In this document: in pieces, positions 1 to 9,267 of the stretch
How positions within the stretch are numbered: the first letter of the stretch is position 1
Layout: each line of letters begins with the position of its first letter
NCBI RefSeq assembly: GCF_000403135.1
Contig: NZ_AQPN01000116.1
Span: forward strand, 32,146 to 96,145
Direction of reading: 5' to 3'
Length of the DNA stretch: 64,000 nt
Origin: Arcticibacter svalbardensis MN12-7
Lineage (GTDB): Bacteria; Bacteroidota; Bacteroidia; Sphingobacteriales; Sphingobacteriaceae
Notes under the pieces: model-generated
The model's database searches: none
The model's input: only the letters and a program-made list of their open reading frames with translations
What the model was told of the DNA's origin: nothing
Program-made: the position numbers and the translations under genes

Positions 1-1
1 C

Positions 2-2191
2 TACCGTTCAGCATCAGGTGCTCCCGGTCCCAACTATTGGCAACAAAGAGCTGATTATGAAATCAGTGCTACGCTGAATGACGAAACCCAGCGTTTGGAT
101 GGCTCTGAAACCATATCCTACTATAATAACTCCCCTGACCCCTTAACTTATTTATGGTTGCAATTGGATGAAAACCAGCACAGTAAAAATGCTGAAAGTG
201 CAAAGTTCGATGGAAGTAAAATACAGGAAAAGATGGGAATGAAGCAACTTCAGGACATCATGGGGCATAATCTTGATCTTGGTAATCACATCGTGAGTAT
301 AAAAGATGCAACAAACAAAGCGCTGACCTATACCATCAATGAAACCATGATGCGAATTGAATTACCTGTTACACTGCTTCCTGGTCAGAAGTTCCGTTTC
401 CACATTAACTGGTGGTACAATTTATCCAATCGCCTCACTACAGGAGGTCGAGGTGGATATGAATACTTCCCCGACGATGATAACTATCTGTATACCATCA
501 CCCAATGGTATCCCCGAATGGCGGTTTACAGTGATTTTCAGGGTTGGCAAAACAAACAATTTACAGGAAGAGGTGAATTCGCTTTAGCATTTGGTAACTT
601 TAAAGTCAGCCTCAACGTCCCGGCCGATCATATTGTAGGAGCTACCGGAGAATGCGCAAACTACGCAGAAATACTTACCGCCGAACAATCCAAAAGATGG
701 CAGCAGTCGCAAATTTCCAAAGAGCCAGTCGAAATAGTGACCCTTTCTGATGCTAAAAAAACAATGCAGCAACATTCCAAAAGCAAGAAAACCTGGGTGT
801 TTCATGCTGAGAACGTAAGGGATTTTGCATTGGTATCCTCCCGCAGATTAGTATGGGACGCCATGGCTACAAATATTGAAGGTGGCAAAAAAGTGATGGC
901 TATGTCTTATTACGGTCCCGAAGCCTATCCTCTTTACCGCCGTTACTCCACAAAGCTGGTGGCGCATACCCTTAAAAGTTATTCCAAACACACCTTCCCT
1001 TACCCATATCCTACTGCCATTTCTGTTGAAGCATCTAACGGAATGGAATATCCCATGATCTGTTTTAACTATGGCCGTGCCGAAAAAGATGGAACCTATA
1101 GTGAGGCAACTAAAAATGGGATGACCGGTGTAATCATTCATGAAGTTGGTCATAACTTTTTTCCAATGATCGTCAACTCTGATGAACGCCAATGGAGCTG
1201 GATGGATGAAGGATTAAATACTTTTTGTCAATTTATGGCCGAACAGGAATGGGATAACCATTATCCATCTCAACGGGGACCTGCACATAAGATTGTCGAC
1301 TATATGAAGCTTCCCAAAAATGAACTGGAGCCTATCATGACCAACTCTGAAAACATTGTCCGTTTCGGTCCCAATGCCTATGCAAAACCAGCATCTGCAT
1401 TAAATATATTGAGGGAAACAGTGATGGGAAGACAATTATTCGATTACGCCTTTAAAACCTACGCGAAACGATGGGCTTTTAAACACCCTACACCTTCTGA
1501 TTTCTTTAGAACCATGGAAGATGCATCAGCAGTTGACTTAGATTGGTTTTGGCGTGGCTGGTTCTATGGCACAGATCCGGTGGATATCTCCATCGACAGC
1601 GTTAAACTTTTCCGCGTAGCCCAAAGTGCGGATACAGAAAGTCTAAACAACCGTAAAAAAGAAGAAAGGGACAGGCAGAATATTAGCAGCATCCGCAATA
1701 AAAGTGAGGGACAAAAGTTTACACTTGAATCAGACAGTTCACTTCAGGATTTTTATACCACGTATGACCGTTTTGCAAGCACACCCTCCGCAAAGCAAGC
1801 CTATGATGAGCTTTACAGTAAGTTATCACCAGAAGAGAAAAAACTGTATGATAGTAATAATTATTTATATCAGCTTTCATTCAGCAATATAGGAGGCTGC
1901 GTCATGCCAATCATCCTGGAATGGATCTATACCGATGGAACCACAGAAACAGAGAAAATCTCTGCCTATATCTGGAGAATGAATGAACAAAACGTAACAA
2001 AGGTATTTGCTAAAACTAAAGAAGTGAAATCAATACGTCTTGATCCTTACCGCGAAACAGCAGATATTGATGAAAGTAACAATAGCTGGCCACGGGAGTA
2101 CCAACCCTCTCGTTTTGAACTTTTCAAACAACAAACTTTGCCAAGAGGATCAACTGAAGGTGGCAATCCTATGCAAAGAAAAGTAAATTAA
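2..2191 (+). CDS. M1 family metallopeptidase (5' end outside window)
   Basis: Gluzincin-type zinc peptidase related to the M1 aminopeptidases. The open frame runs back through base 2 without a start, so the N-terminus and any signal peptide lie outside the window; 729 residues are present. The zinc motif HEVGHN is encoded near 1139-1156, and the third zinc ligand is the glutamate of WMDEG about 20 residues later, which gives HEXXH-x18-E. Upstream of it, GMEYP (near 1040) takes the place of the substrate-binding GxMEN motif. The C-terminal 200 residues carry a charged linker and a beta-rich segment with no visible catalytic role. It probably acts outside the cytoplasm as an aminopeptidase or endopeptidase; specificity cannot be read from the sequence. 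It converges on the leftward PRC-barrel gene. Confidence 0.9.
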   Translation, partial: YRSASGAPGPNYWQQRADYEISATLNDETQRLDGSETISYYNNSPDPLTYLWLQLDENQHSKNAESAKFDGSKIQEKMGMKQLQDIMGHNLDLGNHIVSIKDATNKALTYTINETMMRIELPVTLLPGQKFRFHINWWYNLSNRLTTGGRGGYEYFPDDDNYLYTITQWYPRMAVYSDFQGWQNKQFTGRGEFALAFGNFKVSLNVPADHIVGATGECANYAEILTAEQSKRWQQSQISKEPVEIVTLSDAKKTMQQHSKSKKTWVFHAENVRDFALVSSRRLVWDAMATNIEGGKKVMAMSYYGPEAYPLYRRYSTKLVAHTLKSYSKHTFPYPYPTAISVEASNGMEYPMICFNYGRAEKDGTYSEATKNGMTGVIIHEVGHNFFPMIVNSDERQWSWMDEGLNTFCQFMAEQEWDNHYPSQRGPAHKIVDYMKLPKNELEPIMTNSENIVRFGPNAYAKPASALNILRETVMGRQLFDYAFKTYAKRWAFKHPTPSDFFRTMEDASAVDLDWFWRGWFYGTDPVDISIDSVKLFRVAQSADTESLNNRKKEERDRQNISSIRNKSEGQKFTLESDSSLQDFYTTYDRFASTPSAKQAYDELYSKLSPEEKKLYDSNNYLYQLSFSNIGGCVMPIILEWIYTDGTTETEKISAYIWRMNEQNVTKVFAKTKEVKSIRLDPYRETADIDESNNSWPREYQPSRFELFKQQTLPRGSTEGGNPMQRKVN

Positions 2192-2204
2192 ATATAGCAT
2201 GCAT

Positions 2205-2239
2205 AAAAAAGTCAATCCCTATATGGAACTGCCTTTTTT
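2205..2239. terminator. Imperfect bidirectional terminator hairpin
   Basis: An A6 tract and a T6 tract bracket an imperfect stem (a GTCAATCC-like arm against GGAACTGCC) with a TATAT loop. It lies between two convergent genes and would give a U-run on either strand. The stem has about three mismatches, so this is a position-supported guess. Confidence 0.5.
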
Positions 2240-2287
2240 ATTCATATTACCGAATTACATGAACCGTACAAACCGTAATTCCCTACA

Positions 2288-3052
2288 CTATGATTCCTCT
2301 TTAGTATAGATAGCCTTACCGTAATAATTTTGAAGATTCGCTTCATAAGATTCACTTATTTGCTCATCAGGCTGATATTCAGGACTATTCTTAACATGAT
2401 CTACCGTACAGTTGACCATCACTGTTGAGGTATACCAATTTATATCTTTTACCCATTTAGGCGATATCAAAACCTTTTTCCCAGGAAACCAACTTCCCGT
2501 ATCAACAACCATAAATACAAGGTTCCAGTTGCTGTCATCAAATATAAAGTCCACAACATCACCTATTTCCCCATCACTTGCCTTAATGTTATACCCCTTT
2601 ACGTTAGCTGTACTACGTAAGTTCGAATCATATTCTGAGGTATCATTAACGGGAACCTCATTTTCTTTTTCTATTTCCTCTCCCATTGATATAGGGAAAG
2701 ACGAAGCCATTCCCGAAAGTCCCATCCCACCCCAGTAACTTCCCCAGGTATAATGTTTATATAATTCAATTTCATGCTGACGGGATACTGGTTTTTCGGT
2801 ATCAGTGGTTGGACTATTTTTTACCTGATCCATCGTTAGATTCACAAAAAATGTTTCAAGCTCCCAATTTGGTGTTATTACTGCCTCAGGTGAAATTAAT
2901 ACCTTTCTTCCCGAAAGCCAATTCCCTGTATCCACAATTAAATAACGGATCGTCCAGGTTTTATCGTCAAAATAAAACTCCTTAACCGTTCCTATTTCTC
3001 CATCAGTAGCACCAATGGTAAAACCTATTAAACTTTTAACGCTGCGTTTCAT
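2288..3052 (-). CDS. Double PRC-barrel domain protein
   Basis: 254 residues with two PRC-barrel domains. The first is at about 3-75 (KSLIGFTIGATDGEIGTVKE) and the second at about 150-225 (GYNIKASDGEIGDVVDF). Both carry the recurring DDxxW and VDTGxW segments followed by KVLISP. A low-complexity, acidic linker with a short glycine/serine-rich stretch joins them. PRC barrels are small beta-barrels found in ribosome maturation factor RimM and photosynthetic reaction-centre H subunits; free-standing tandem copies in Bacteroidota are common and uncharacterised, often among stress genes. There is no signal peptide or membrane segment, so it is probably cytoplasmic. The start follows an A/T-rich leader and no alternative in-frame start is nearby. 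Confidence 0.85.
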   Translation of the reverse strand: MKRSVKSLIGFTIGATDGEIGTVKEFYFDDKTWTIRYLIVDTGNWLSGRKVLISPEAVITPNWELETFFVNLTMDQVKNSPTTDTEKPVSRQHEIELYKHYTWGSYWGGMGLSGMASSFPISMGEEIEKENEVPVNDTSEYDSNLRSTANVKGYNIKASDGEIGDVVDFIFDDSNWNLVFMVVDTGSWFPGKKVLISPKWVKDINWYTSTVMVNCTVDHVKNSPEYQPDEQISESYEANLQNYYGKAIYTKEES

Positions 3053-3501
3053 GTATTCTATTTATTAAATGATCTAATGCATATTGAAAATTCTGGCATC
3101 ATTTAAAAAAAAGAAAAATTTAATTGCTTTAGTAGCAATAAATACTTTCCATAAACATTCAGAATCTACAATAAGTTCAAATAGATAACACAGGAAGACA
3201 AAAATGGTTCATTCAAATAAGATAAAAGCAATTATAAAATTAAAACTAAAAGCTTTTTACACACTGTAGTTGGTAAAATTCTTATTATAGCGCAGGAAAT
3301 TATGATATTTTTTTTTATTTAATTAAATCGTTTCAATAGGAAAATTCAAAAAATCACAAAATGAAAAAGCGGCATGACTCAAATGATAGCCATACCGCAA
3401 AGTGGTAATAGTAATATTGTAATTATCAGAAATTTATCAAAACTTGAAAGCATTGAAAAACAAATTCAATCTTTTTAAAACCGATAATCAACGGAACAGG
3501 A
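3053..3501. other. 449-base A/T-rich spacer
   Basis: This stretch lies between two leftward genes. It contains the SulP terminator described separately and the upstream region of the PRC-barrel gene. The only open frames are about 15-20 codons and look spurious. I see no remnant of another gene. Confidence 0.6.
3364..3398 (-). terminator. Rho-independent terminator of the SulP gene
   Basis: Read on the minus strand, GCGGTATG and CATGCCGC pair with one mismatch around a 14-base loop. The stem is followed directly by a T5 run (bases 3364-3368 on the plus strand are A). It lies about 100 bases after the SulP stop codon. Confidence 0.7.
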
Positions 3502-5046
3502 TTATATCATTTTGTCAGTAGCAACATGATAGGTAGGATCTTCTAGAATGCTCACCTCTATAACTTGATCTGCATTCTTAAGCAAGATTCGGCAATCATC
3601 ACTCAAATGCCTTAAATGAAGCTTCTTATTTATTTTTCGATACCGCTCGGTCAGCTTGTTTAAAGCTTCAATTCCCGACATATCAGCAACCCTACTTTCT
3701 TTAAAATCGATAACCACCTCATCAGGATCGCCCAAAACATCAAATTTTTCATTAAAAGCGGTAACAGAACCAAAAAATAAGGGACCATAGATCTCATAAT
3801 GCTTAATTCCACTATCATCCACATACTTTCTTGCCCTGATGCGCTTGGCACTTTCCCATGCAAAAACAAGGGAGGAAATAATCACACCTATCAATACCGC
3901 TAAGGCTAGATTATGCAATAACACGGTTATTCCAGCCACTACTACGATAACAAAAATATCATGTCTTGGCATTTTACCAACCAGCTTAAAGCTCGCCCAC
4001 TCAAATGTTCCTATGGAAACCATAATCATCACACCTGTTAGAGCAGCCATAGGCATTCTTTCTATCAGAGGTGCGCCGAACATAATAAAAACCAGCAACA
4101 TCACTGCCGCAACAATTCCAGATAAACGAGCTCTGGCACCAGAGGAAATATTGATCAAACTTTGACCAATCATTGCACATCCACCCATGCCGAAGAACAA
4201 TCCGCTTAATATGTTCGCACTACCCTGTGCTACACATTCTTTATTGCCACTTCCACGCGTTTCGGTAATCTCATCAATCAAGTTTAGGGTAAGCAAACTC
4301 TCAATTAAACCAACCCCTGCCATGATAGCCGCATAAGGGAAAATAATTTTCAATGTTTCCAAACTATAAGGAACAGCAGGAATATGAAACGGAGGGAAAC
4401 CACCACTTATAGAAGCAATATCCCCTACCGTTTTGGTGTCGATATTAAAACCAACTACGATTAAAAATACAACAACTATTGCCACCAGTGAAGCTGGCAC
4501 TGCTTTGGTGAAACGGGGCAAAATAGCTATTATCGCAATAGTTAAGGCTACCAATCCCAGCATCAGGTATAGAGCCTGACCACTTAACCAAACTTGCTCC
4601 CCGTTCACTACAGTTTTAAATTGAACCAGCTGTGATAAAAATATAATGATTGCTAGACCATTTACAAAGCCAAACATCACAGGATGAGGAACCAGACGGA
4701 TTAATTTTCCGAGTTTTAAAAAGCCCACTATCATTTGAATCAGCCCTGCCATTACAACAGTAGCAAATACATATTCAATCCCATGTGTTTTCGCTAATGC
4801 TACAATTACTACTGCAATTGCACCTGTAGCACCTGAAATCATTCCCGGACGGCCACCTATTATTGCAGTAACCAATCCCATCATGAATGCTGCATATAAA
4901 CCAACCAAGGGAGGCAGACCTGCTATTATAGAAAAAGCGACAGCCTCTGGTATTAAAGCCAATGCAACGGTAAGTCCCGCAAGTATTTCAATTTTATAAT
5001 CAATCTTCTGTTTTATGTCAAACAGGCGCAAGTATACTCTTCTCAT
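3502..5046 (-). CDS. SulP family anion transporter with STAS domain
   Basis: 514 residues. The first 400 form a string of hydrophobic segments typical of the SLC26/SulP fold, including IPEAVAFSIIAGLPP in the first helices and the conserved GGMGGCAMIGQ-like stretch (here GMGGCAMIGQS). The last 110 residues are a STAS domain with the VVIDFKESRVADMSGIEAL strand-helix unit. SulP proteins move sulfate, bicarbonate or other anions across the inner membrane. Substrate is not decidable from sequence; bacterial relatives are split between sulfate uptake and sodium-dependent bicarbonate uptake. The gene stands alone, with its own promoter-like element about 120 bases upstream and a terminator downstream. 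Confidence 0.92.
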   Translation of the reverse strand: MRRVYLRLFDIKQKIDYKIEILAGLTVALALIPEAVAFSIIAGLPPLVGLYAAFMMGLVTAIIGGRPGMISGATGAIAVVIVALAKTHGIEYVFATVVMAGLIQMIVGFLKLGKLIRLVPHPVMFGFVNGLAIIIFLSQLVQFKTVVNGEQVWLSGQALYLMLGLVALTIAIIAILPRFTKAVPASLVAIVVVFLIVVGFNIDTKTVGDIASISGGFPPFHIPAVPYSLETLKIIFPYAAIMAGVGLIESLLTLNLIDEITETRGSGNKECVAQGSANILSGLFFGMGGCAMIGQSLINISSGARARLSGIVAAVMLLVFIMFGAPLIERMPMAALTGVMIMVSIGTFEWASFKLVGKMPRHDIFVIVVVAGITVLLHNLALAVLIGVIISSLVFAWESAKRIRARKYVDDSGIKHYEIYGPLFFGSVTAFNEKFDVLGDPDEVVIDFKESRVADMSGIEALNKLTERYRKINKKLHLRHLSDDCRILLKNADQVIEVSILEDPTYHVATDKMI

Positions 5047-5164
5047 ATAGTAAATGAATTTGAAATGGTAAAAGGAAAAAACTAGTTTTGAAAAATTAAC
5101 AGAACTTATGGAAAGTTCAAGGTGGTGTAACAGGACTCTTGTAAATACTTTTCTTCATTAATTG

Positions 5165-5199
5165 CAAAGTTAGAAATTTTTAATTTAATTTCAATCAAA
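5165..5199 (-). promoter_or_regulatory. Bacteroidota-type promoter of the SulP gene
   Basis: On the minus strand TAACTTTG is a perfect TAnnTTTG -7 element (5165-5172). A TTTG at 5196-5199 would be the -33 element, with 23 bases between them. That spacing is slightly long for the consensus. The start codon is about 120 bases downstream, so a long 5' leader is implied. Confidence 0.5.
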
Positions 5200-5397
5200 G
5201 CATGTAATACAAAAAAGATCGAACCATTAAGTCCTTCGTTTTAATTGTTATTCTTTAATCCCACTTCAGCCTATTGATATCCCCATTCCCTTTTATATGA
5301 TTTACAAATTTGTGTCTTTAGCAACATAAACTTTTGTAAACATAATTAATGAACATAATTAAATTATAAATCGAAATTTGTTCATCCTTTTTTCTGC
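5200..5397. other. Non-coding spacer before the pectate lyase relic
   Basis: A/T-rich sequence that, with 5047-5164, makes up the 351-base gap between SulP and the relic. It probably holds the former promoter and signal-peptide region of the pectate lyase. An ATG at 5349 opens only six codons before a stop, and the frame of the relic is open back to 5359, which hints at damage here too. Confidence 0.4.
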
Positions 5398-6173
5398 ATG
5401 TATTTAGTGCTTTGCAGTAATCAGGTGGCATCAGCACCATATCCTGATATTCCTGAAGTTGTTCATAAAGCAACGAATGCTATGATGGAAGCAGCACGTG
5501 TGCAATCTGATATTGCCTGGTTGAAAGCAGTTCCAATCATCGAAAAAGAAGCAAAAGAAGGCAAACCTTATGTTCCATTTGCTGGACGTCCAACCGATCT
5601 TCTTCAATCAGAAATTGTTGCATTTTTTCCAGATGCTGAAGGCGGTGGCACTTACTCTTTTGGTGGTCGCGGTGAAACTTATGTTGGCCGCAGGGATGAT
5701 GCTATGGGAGGAAATCCAATAGGAAATATCATGATCGACCATGTTTCCGCAAGCTGGGGACTGGATGAAAATATGTCTATGTACCACCATATGTATAAAG
5801 ACAGTACCGTTAAGGCAGAGATTAAACTGGGAACAGTTAACATCACCATTCAAAACTCGATCTGCTATGAAGCCCTTGATACCTTGGAACCATGCGTTCG
5901 TAAGTACACTGGGTGGAGAAAATTGTGCCTTCATACGTAATTTATGGGCTGATAATGCTGGATGTATTCCTTCAATCGGATGGAATGGTATTTTCAAATT
6001 TACCAATAACGTTGTATTTAACTGGGTAAACCGCTCAACAGATTACCTGCAACGAACTTTAAAATTCGTAGATTTACCTGTTGATTCATAAAAAGGAGGA
6101 ATACATTAATGACATTAGTCAGGTTGGTAGATACCCGGTTTATAAGGGATCTCCTTATGTAGATGCAGATCAT
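5398..6173 (+). pseudogene. Decayed pectate lyase (PL1-like), three reading frames
   Basis: Recognisable pieces of a secreted Bacteroidota pectate lyase lie in order but in three different frames. Frame 1 (5398 to about 5900) has KPYVPFAGRPTDLLQ, then AFFPDAEGGGTYSFGGRG. It jumps straight to ETYVGRRDDAMGGNPIG and IDHVSASWGLDENMSMY. In intact relatives roughly a hundred residues of the beta-helix, with the strand-rich region after FGGRG, separate these two blocks, so an in-frame internal deletion is inferred. A frameshift near 5890-5910 moves the homology to frame 2 (TLGGENCAFIRNLWADNAG, then NNVVFNWVNRSTD). After another deletion the C-terminal motif ISQVGRYPVYKGSPYVDADH appears in the third frame at 6111-6173. 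The gene cannot make an enzyme. Confidence 0.85.
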
Positions 6174-6205
6174 TTTTTAGTACTCCTACTAATTCTTAAA
6201 CCTAG

Positions 6206-8824
6206 ATGAGTAAATTTCTCTTTTTTACATTCGTCATGCTGATTTATGGCTTCAGTACCTCAGCACAATCACAACGTTCCGTACATGGAGTAGTGCAGGA
6301 TTCCTTAGGGATAACATTACCCGGATCATCCGTAAAACTAATTTCTAAATTAGATTCTATTTATACCGCAACTGATCAGAACGGAAAATTTTCATTTCCC
6401 ACAATCAAATCATCCCAATTTACGCTTACCGTAAGCTCCATCAGCTTTAAAACGTTTATCCGGGAATACACAACAGACAAGAAAAAGAACACGGTTACAC
6501 TTCCCATTATCCATTTGAAAGATTCTTTCAACCAATTGAACGAGGTCGTGATCAATGTCATCACTCCTGTGGTTATCAAGGAAGATACAGTACAATATGA
6601 CGCCCGTGCATATCCTGTACGCGAAGGAGATGCTGTAGATGAAATAGTAAAACGCCTCCCCGGAATGGAAGTAGACAAAGATGGAAACGTGAAAGCACAA
6701 GGCGAACCCGTTACACGAATCCGTTTAAACGGAAAGGACTTTTTTGGTGATGAAGCCTCTGCGGCACTTCAAAACCTGCCTGCAGATATTGTAAAAAATA
6801 TCCAATTAATAGATGACTATGGAGAAGAGGCAAACATCTCCGGAATTAAGAGTGGTGAGCCGCAAAAGATCATCAATATCAACACAAAAGAAGACAAAAG
6901 GAATGGTTATTTTGCTCGCGCAGAAGCGGGTATGGGTTCCGCAGACCGGTATAATGGCCGGATCAGAGCTAACCGTTTCAAGGAAGATCAGCAGGTTTCC
7001 TTAGATGTAACCAATAATAACACATCCCGAAGATCAAAAGGGACAACAGAAAATACAGCGGCAATGCTGAATTATCGTGATAACTGGGGAACGAAAGTAG
7101 AAAGTTACGGAAGCTACCGTTTTAGAAAGGATGACAATAATACATTAGAACAGAAAGTAACTGAAAGTGCATTTGAGGATTATACCCGCTATGAGTATGA
7201 TAATAGTAACAACAATAGCAGAAATTTTGATCACGGATTATTCTGGAACCTGGAATACAGGCCCGATAGCGCCAATTACTTCAAACTAAAGCCCCGTGCC
7301 TCCTATCAATTGGGAAGTACATCAAGTACAGGATCAACCATTACAGAACTTTTATCAGCTAGATCATTGCGACAAAGAAATTCTGCAGCCTCATCCACTT
7401 CCTCATCCTTTGGCACCGAACTATATTACAACCACAAGTTTAGTAAAAAGGGTAGAAACCTGAGTATAAGCACAGAGATCAACAGCGCACATGGAGATAA
7501 TTCCAGCGACCTCAAAAATGACTATACCAATACCGATTCAGTTGGGAATACTACTCTGGAAAAACAATATCAATATCGCAACAATAATAACAAGAATACC
7601 AATGCCCGCTTAAGAATGGCCTATATTGAACCATTCAACGATAGATCAATGATTGAGATCAACTATCAATGGAACCGCAGCTCTACTAAAACTGTCAGAA
7701 ATACCATGGATCTGGATCCCGTAACTGCAGAACAGGTTTTAAATCAAAATCTAAGTAATGATTATAATTACCAGTTTATCACCAACCGTGCAGGACTGAA
7801 TTTTCGCCATATTGATACCAAACTAAACTATTTTGCCGGAGTTGCTGTGATGCCTTCTGTGCTAAAAGGCCAGGATTTAACCAGGGATAACGAAACTTTA
7901 AAAAAGACATTGAACTGGATCCCAAGTGCCCGTCTTGTTTATAAATTCTCCAAAAAACAATCCTTTACCGCCCGCTATCATGGTCGAAGCAATCAACCCG
8001 GATTCCGTCAGCTGCAGCCCATTACAGATAATTCAAACATACAGAATGTGCTTGTCGGAAACCCGGATCTTAAACCTGAGTTTACAAATAGTTTAGGCAT
8101 GGAGTATAAACAAACAGATTGGACGTCCGGATTTGTCATGAACTCACGTGTAGACTTCAACCAGACGAATAATAAAATTGTAACAACTAAAGTAATTATT
8201 CCCGATAGTATCAAGCAGATTTCTTCCTATATCAATACCGACGGTTTCTACAATGCCCGGGCGGAATACTCATTTGCCAAGCCCTTCTCGAACAGGCAAT
8301 TTACGCTGACTTATTCTGGCGGATCAAACTTCAGCAATAACATTGCTTTCACTAACAATGACAGGATCACAGGTAAGAACCTCCAGTTAAACCAGGGACT
8401 GAAGTTCAGGTTAGACATTCAGGATAAAATGAATGCCGAAATAAACACCTCCTTTTCCTACAATCAAACCCGTTATAGTTCCGGATCGCTCTCAGACAGA
8501 GAAACCCGCACCTATAGCATGGGATTAGCAGGAAGAACCTATTTCCATAAGGATCTAACACTTGGGTATAACTTTTCCAAAGATTACAATACCGGGTTTA
8601 ATGCTAATGCCACCAACCCTACCCTTTTAAATTTATACCTCGATTATCGTTTTTTAAAAGGCAATGCAGCTAATGTCCGTTTTCAAGGATACGACATCCT
8701 GAACCAGAATACCGCAATATCACGTGATGTTTTCGACAATGTAATAGTGGACTCTCAGAGCAACAGGCTTGCGCGGTACTTTATGCTTACGTTCCAGTAT
8801 CGGTTACAACACTTCGGAAGCTAA
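6206..8824 (+). CDS. Outer membrane beta-barrel protein with carboxypeptidase-like N-terminal domain
   Basis: 872 residues. A signal peptide (about 1-20, ending STSAQ) precedes a CarboxypepD_reg-like beta-sandwich (about 23-110, VHGVVQDSLGITLPGSSVKL). A TonB-receptor plug-like region follows (about 115-230, with DEIVKRLPGMEVDKDGNVKA and the plug motif RIRLNGKDFFGDEASAAL). The rest is a barrel of alternating strands rich in N, S and aromatic residues, ending RLARYFMLTFQYRLQHFGS. This matches the 'outer membrane beta-barrel family' of Bacteroidota, which resembles TonB-dependent receptors but usually lacks a SusD partner; none is present here. Ligand unknown. It sits 30 bases after the pectate lyase relic on the same strand, with no obvious promoter between them. 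Confidence 0.88.
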   Translation: MSKFLFFTFVMLIYGFSTSAQSQRSVHGVVQDSLGITLPGSSVKLISKLDSIYTATDQNGKFSFPTIKSSQFTLTVSSISFKTFIREYTTDKKKNTVTLPIIHLKDSFNQLNEVVINVITPVVIKEDTVQYDARAYPVREGDAVDEIVKRLPGMEVDKDGNVKAQGEPVTRIRLNGKDFFGDEASAALQNLPADIVKNIQLIDDYGEEANISGIKSGEPQKIININTKEDKRNGYFARAEAGMGSADRYNGRIRANRFKEDQQVSLDVTNNNTSRRSKGTTENTAAMLNYRDNWGTKVESYGSYRFRKDDNNTLEQKVTESAFEDYTRYEYDNSNNNSRNFDHGLFWNLEYRPDSANYFKLKPRASYQLGSTSSTGSTITELLSARSLRQRNSAASSTSSSFGTELYYNHKFSKKGRNLSISTEINSAHGDNSSDLKNDYTNTDSVGNTTLEKQYQYRNNNNKNTNARLRMAYIEPFNDRSMIEINYQWNRSSTKTVRNTMDLDPVTAEQVLNQNLSNDYNYQFITNRAGLNFRHIDTKLNYFAGVAVMPSVLKGQDLTRDNETLKKTLNWIPSARLVYKFSKKQSFTARYHGRSNQPGFRQLQPITDNSNIQNVLVGNPDLKPEFTNSLGMEYKQTDWTSGFVMNSRVDFNQTNNKIVTTKVIIPDSIKQISSYINTDGFYNARAEYSFAKPFSNRQFTLTYSGGSNFSNNIAFTNNDRITGKNLQLNQGLKFRLDIQDKMNAEINTSFSYNQTRYSSGSLSDRETRTYSMGLAGRTYFHKDLTLGYNFSKDYNTGFNANATNPTLLNLYLDYRFLKGNAANVRFQGYDILNQNTAISRDVFDNVIVDSQSNRLARYFMLTFQYRLQHFGS

Positions 8825-9231
8825 TCCCTTAATTTTCGAAATCAATTAACCGGTATTCGCTTTCGTAGAATATATCCGCTTAAGAACGGAGCATCATTTA
8901 AAATGTATTATTTATATGGTATTCGCTTTCTTCAAAGCAAATACGAACTAATAAAAATCTAGGTTAAGTCCGACTTAAAAGACCCTACAGTTGGACTTAT
9001 ACTGGATTCTTACTGCTGTCTTATTGGAATCTGTAATACAGAGATTACAGGAAAAATAAATTTCTAGTTTTTTCTATACGCGAGTTCTTTTACTATACTT
9101 GTGCGTCAAATTAGAGCTATAAAGGTTCATGATTTGATACCTACCAATTCGAAACAATAGACCTAATATTCAATCTTATACCCAATGGCCAGACTCCAAT
9201 TATTAAAATGATTTGGAATGAATATTTATAT
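8825..9231. other. Intergenic region between barrel gene and arsenic island
   Basis: About 400 bases without a supportable gene. It contains a direct repeat GGTATTCGCTTTC (8852-8864 and 8918-8930), the hairpin listed separately, and otherwise A/T-rich sequence. It marks the left edge of the arsenic island. I see no attachment site or insertion-sequence end. Confidence 0.4.
8919..8944 (+). terminator. Hairpin downstream of the beta-barrel gene
   Basis: GTATTCGCTTT and AAAGCAAATAC form an 11-bp stem with one mismatch around a CTTC loop. There is no T-run after it, so termination is uncertain. The left arm repeats the sequence GGTATTCGCTTTC that also occurs at 8852-8864, 66 bases earlier. Confidence 0.35.
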
Positions 9232-9247
9232 ATCGTAATATTGCAAT
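9232..9247 (+). promoter_or_regulatory. Putative ArsR operator over the acr3 -7 box
   Basis: ATCGTAATATTGCAAT is an imperfect inverted repeat resembling the stronger sites at 11285 and 11641. The -7-like element TAATATTG starts at offset 4 in the site, the same register as in the other two. It ends 25 bases before the acr3 start chosen here, so repressor binding would block the promoter. Confidence 0.5.
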
Positions 9248-9267
9248 GTACAATTATCCATTACATT

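Noticed and set aside
9140..9200. C-terminal remnant of an outer-membrane protein on the minus strand (LAIGYKIEY then stop)
   Set aside because: Only about 12 residues; too short to exclude chance.
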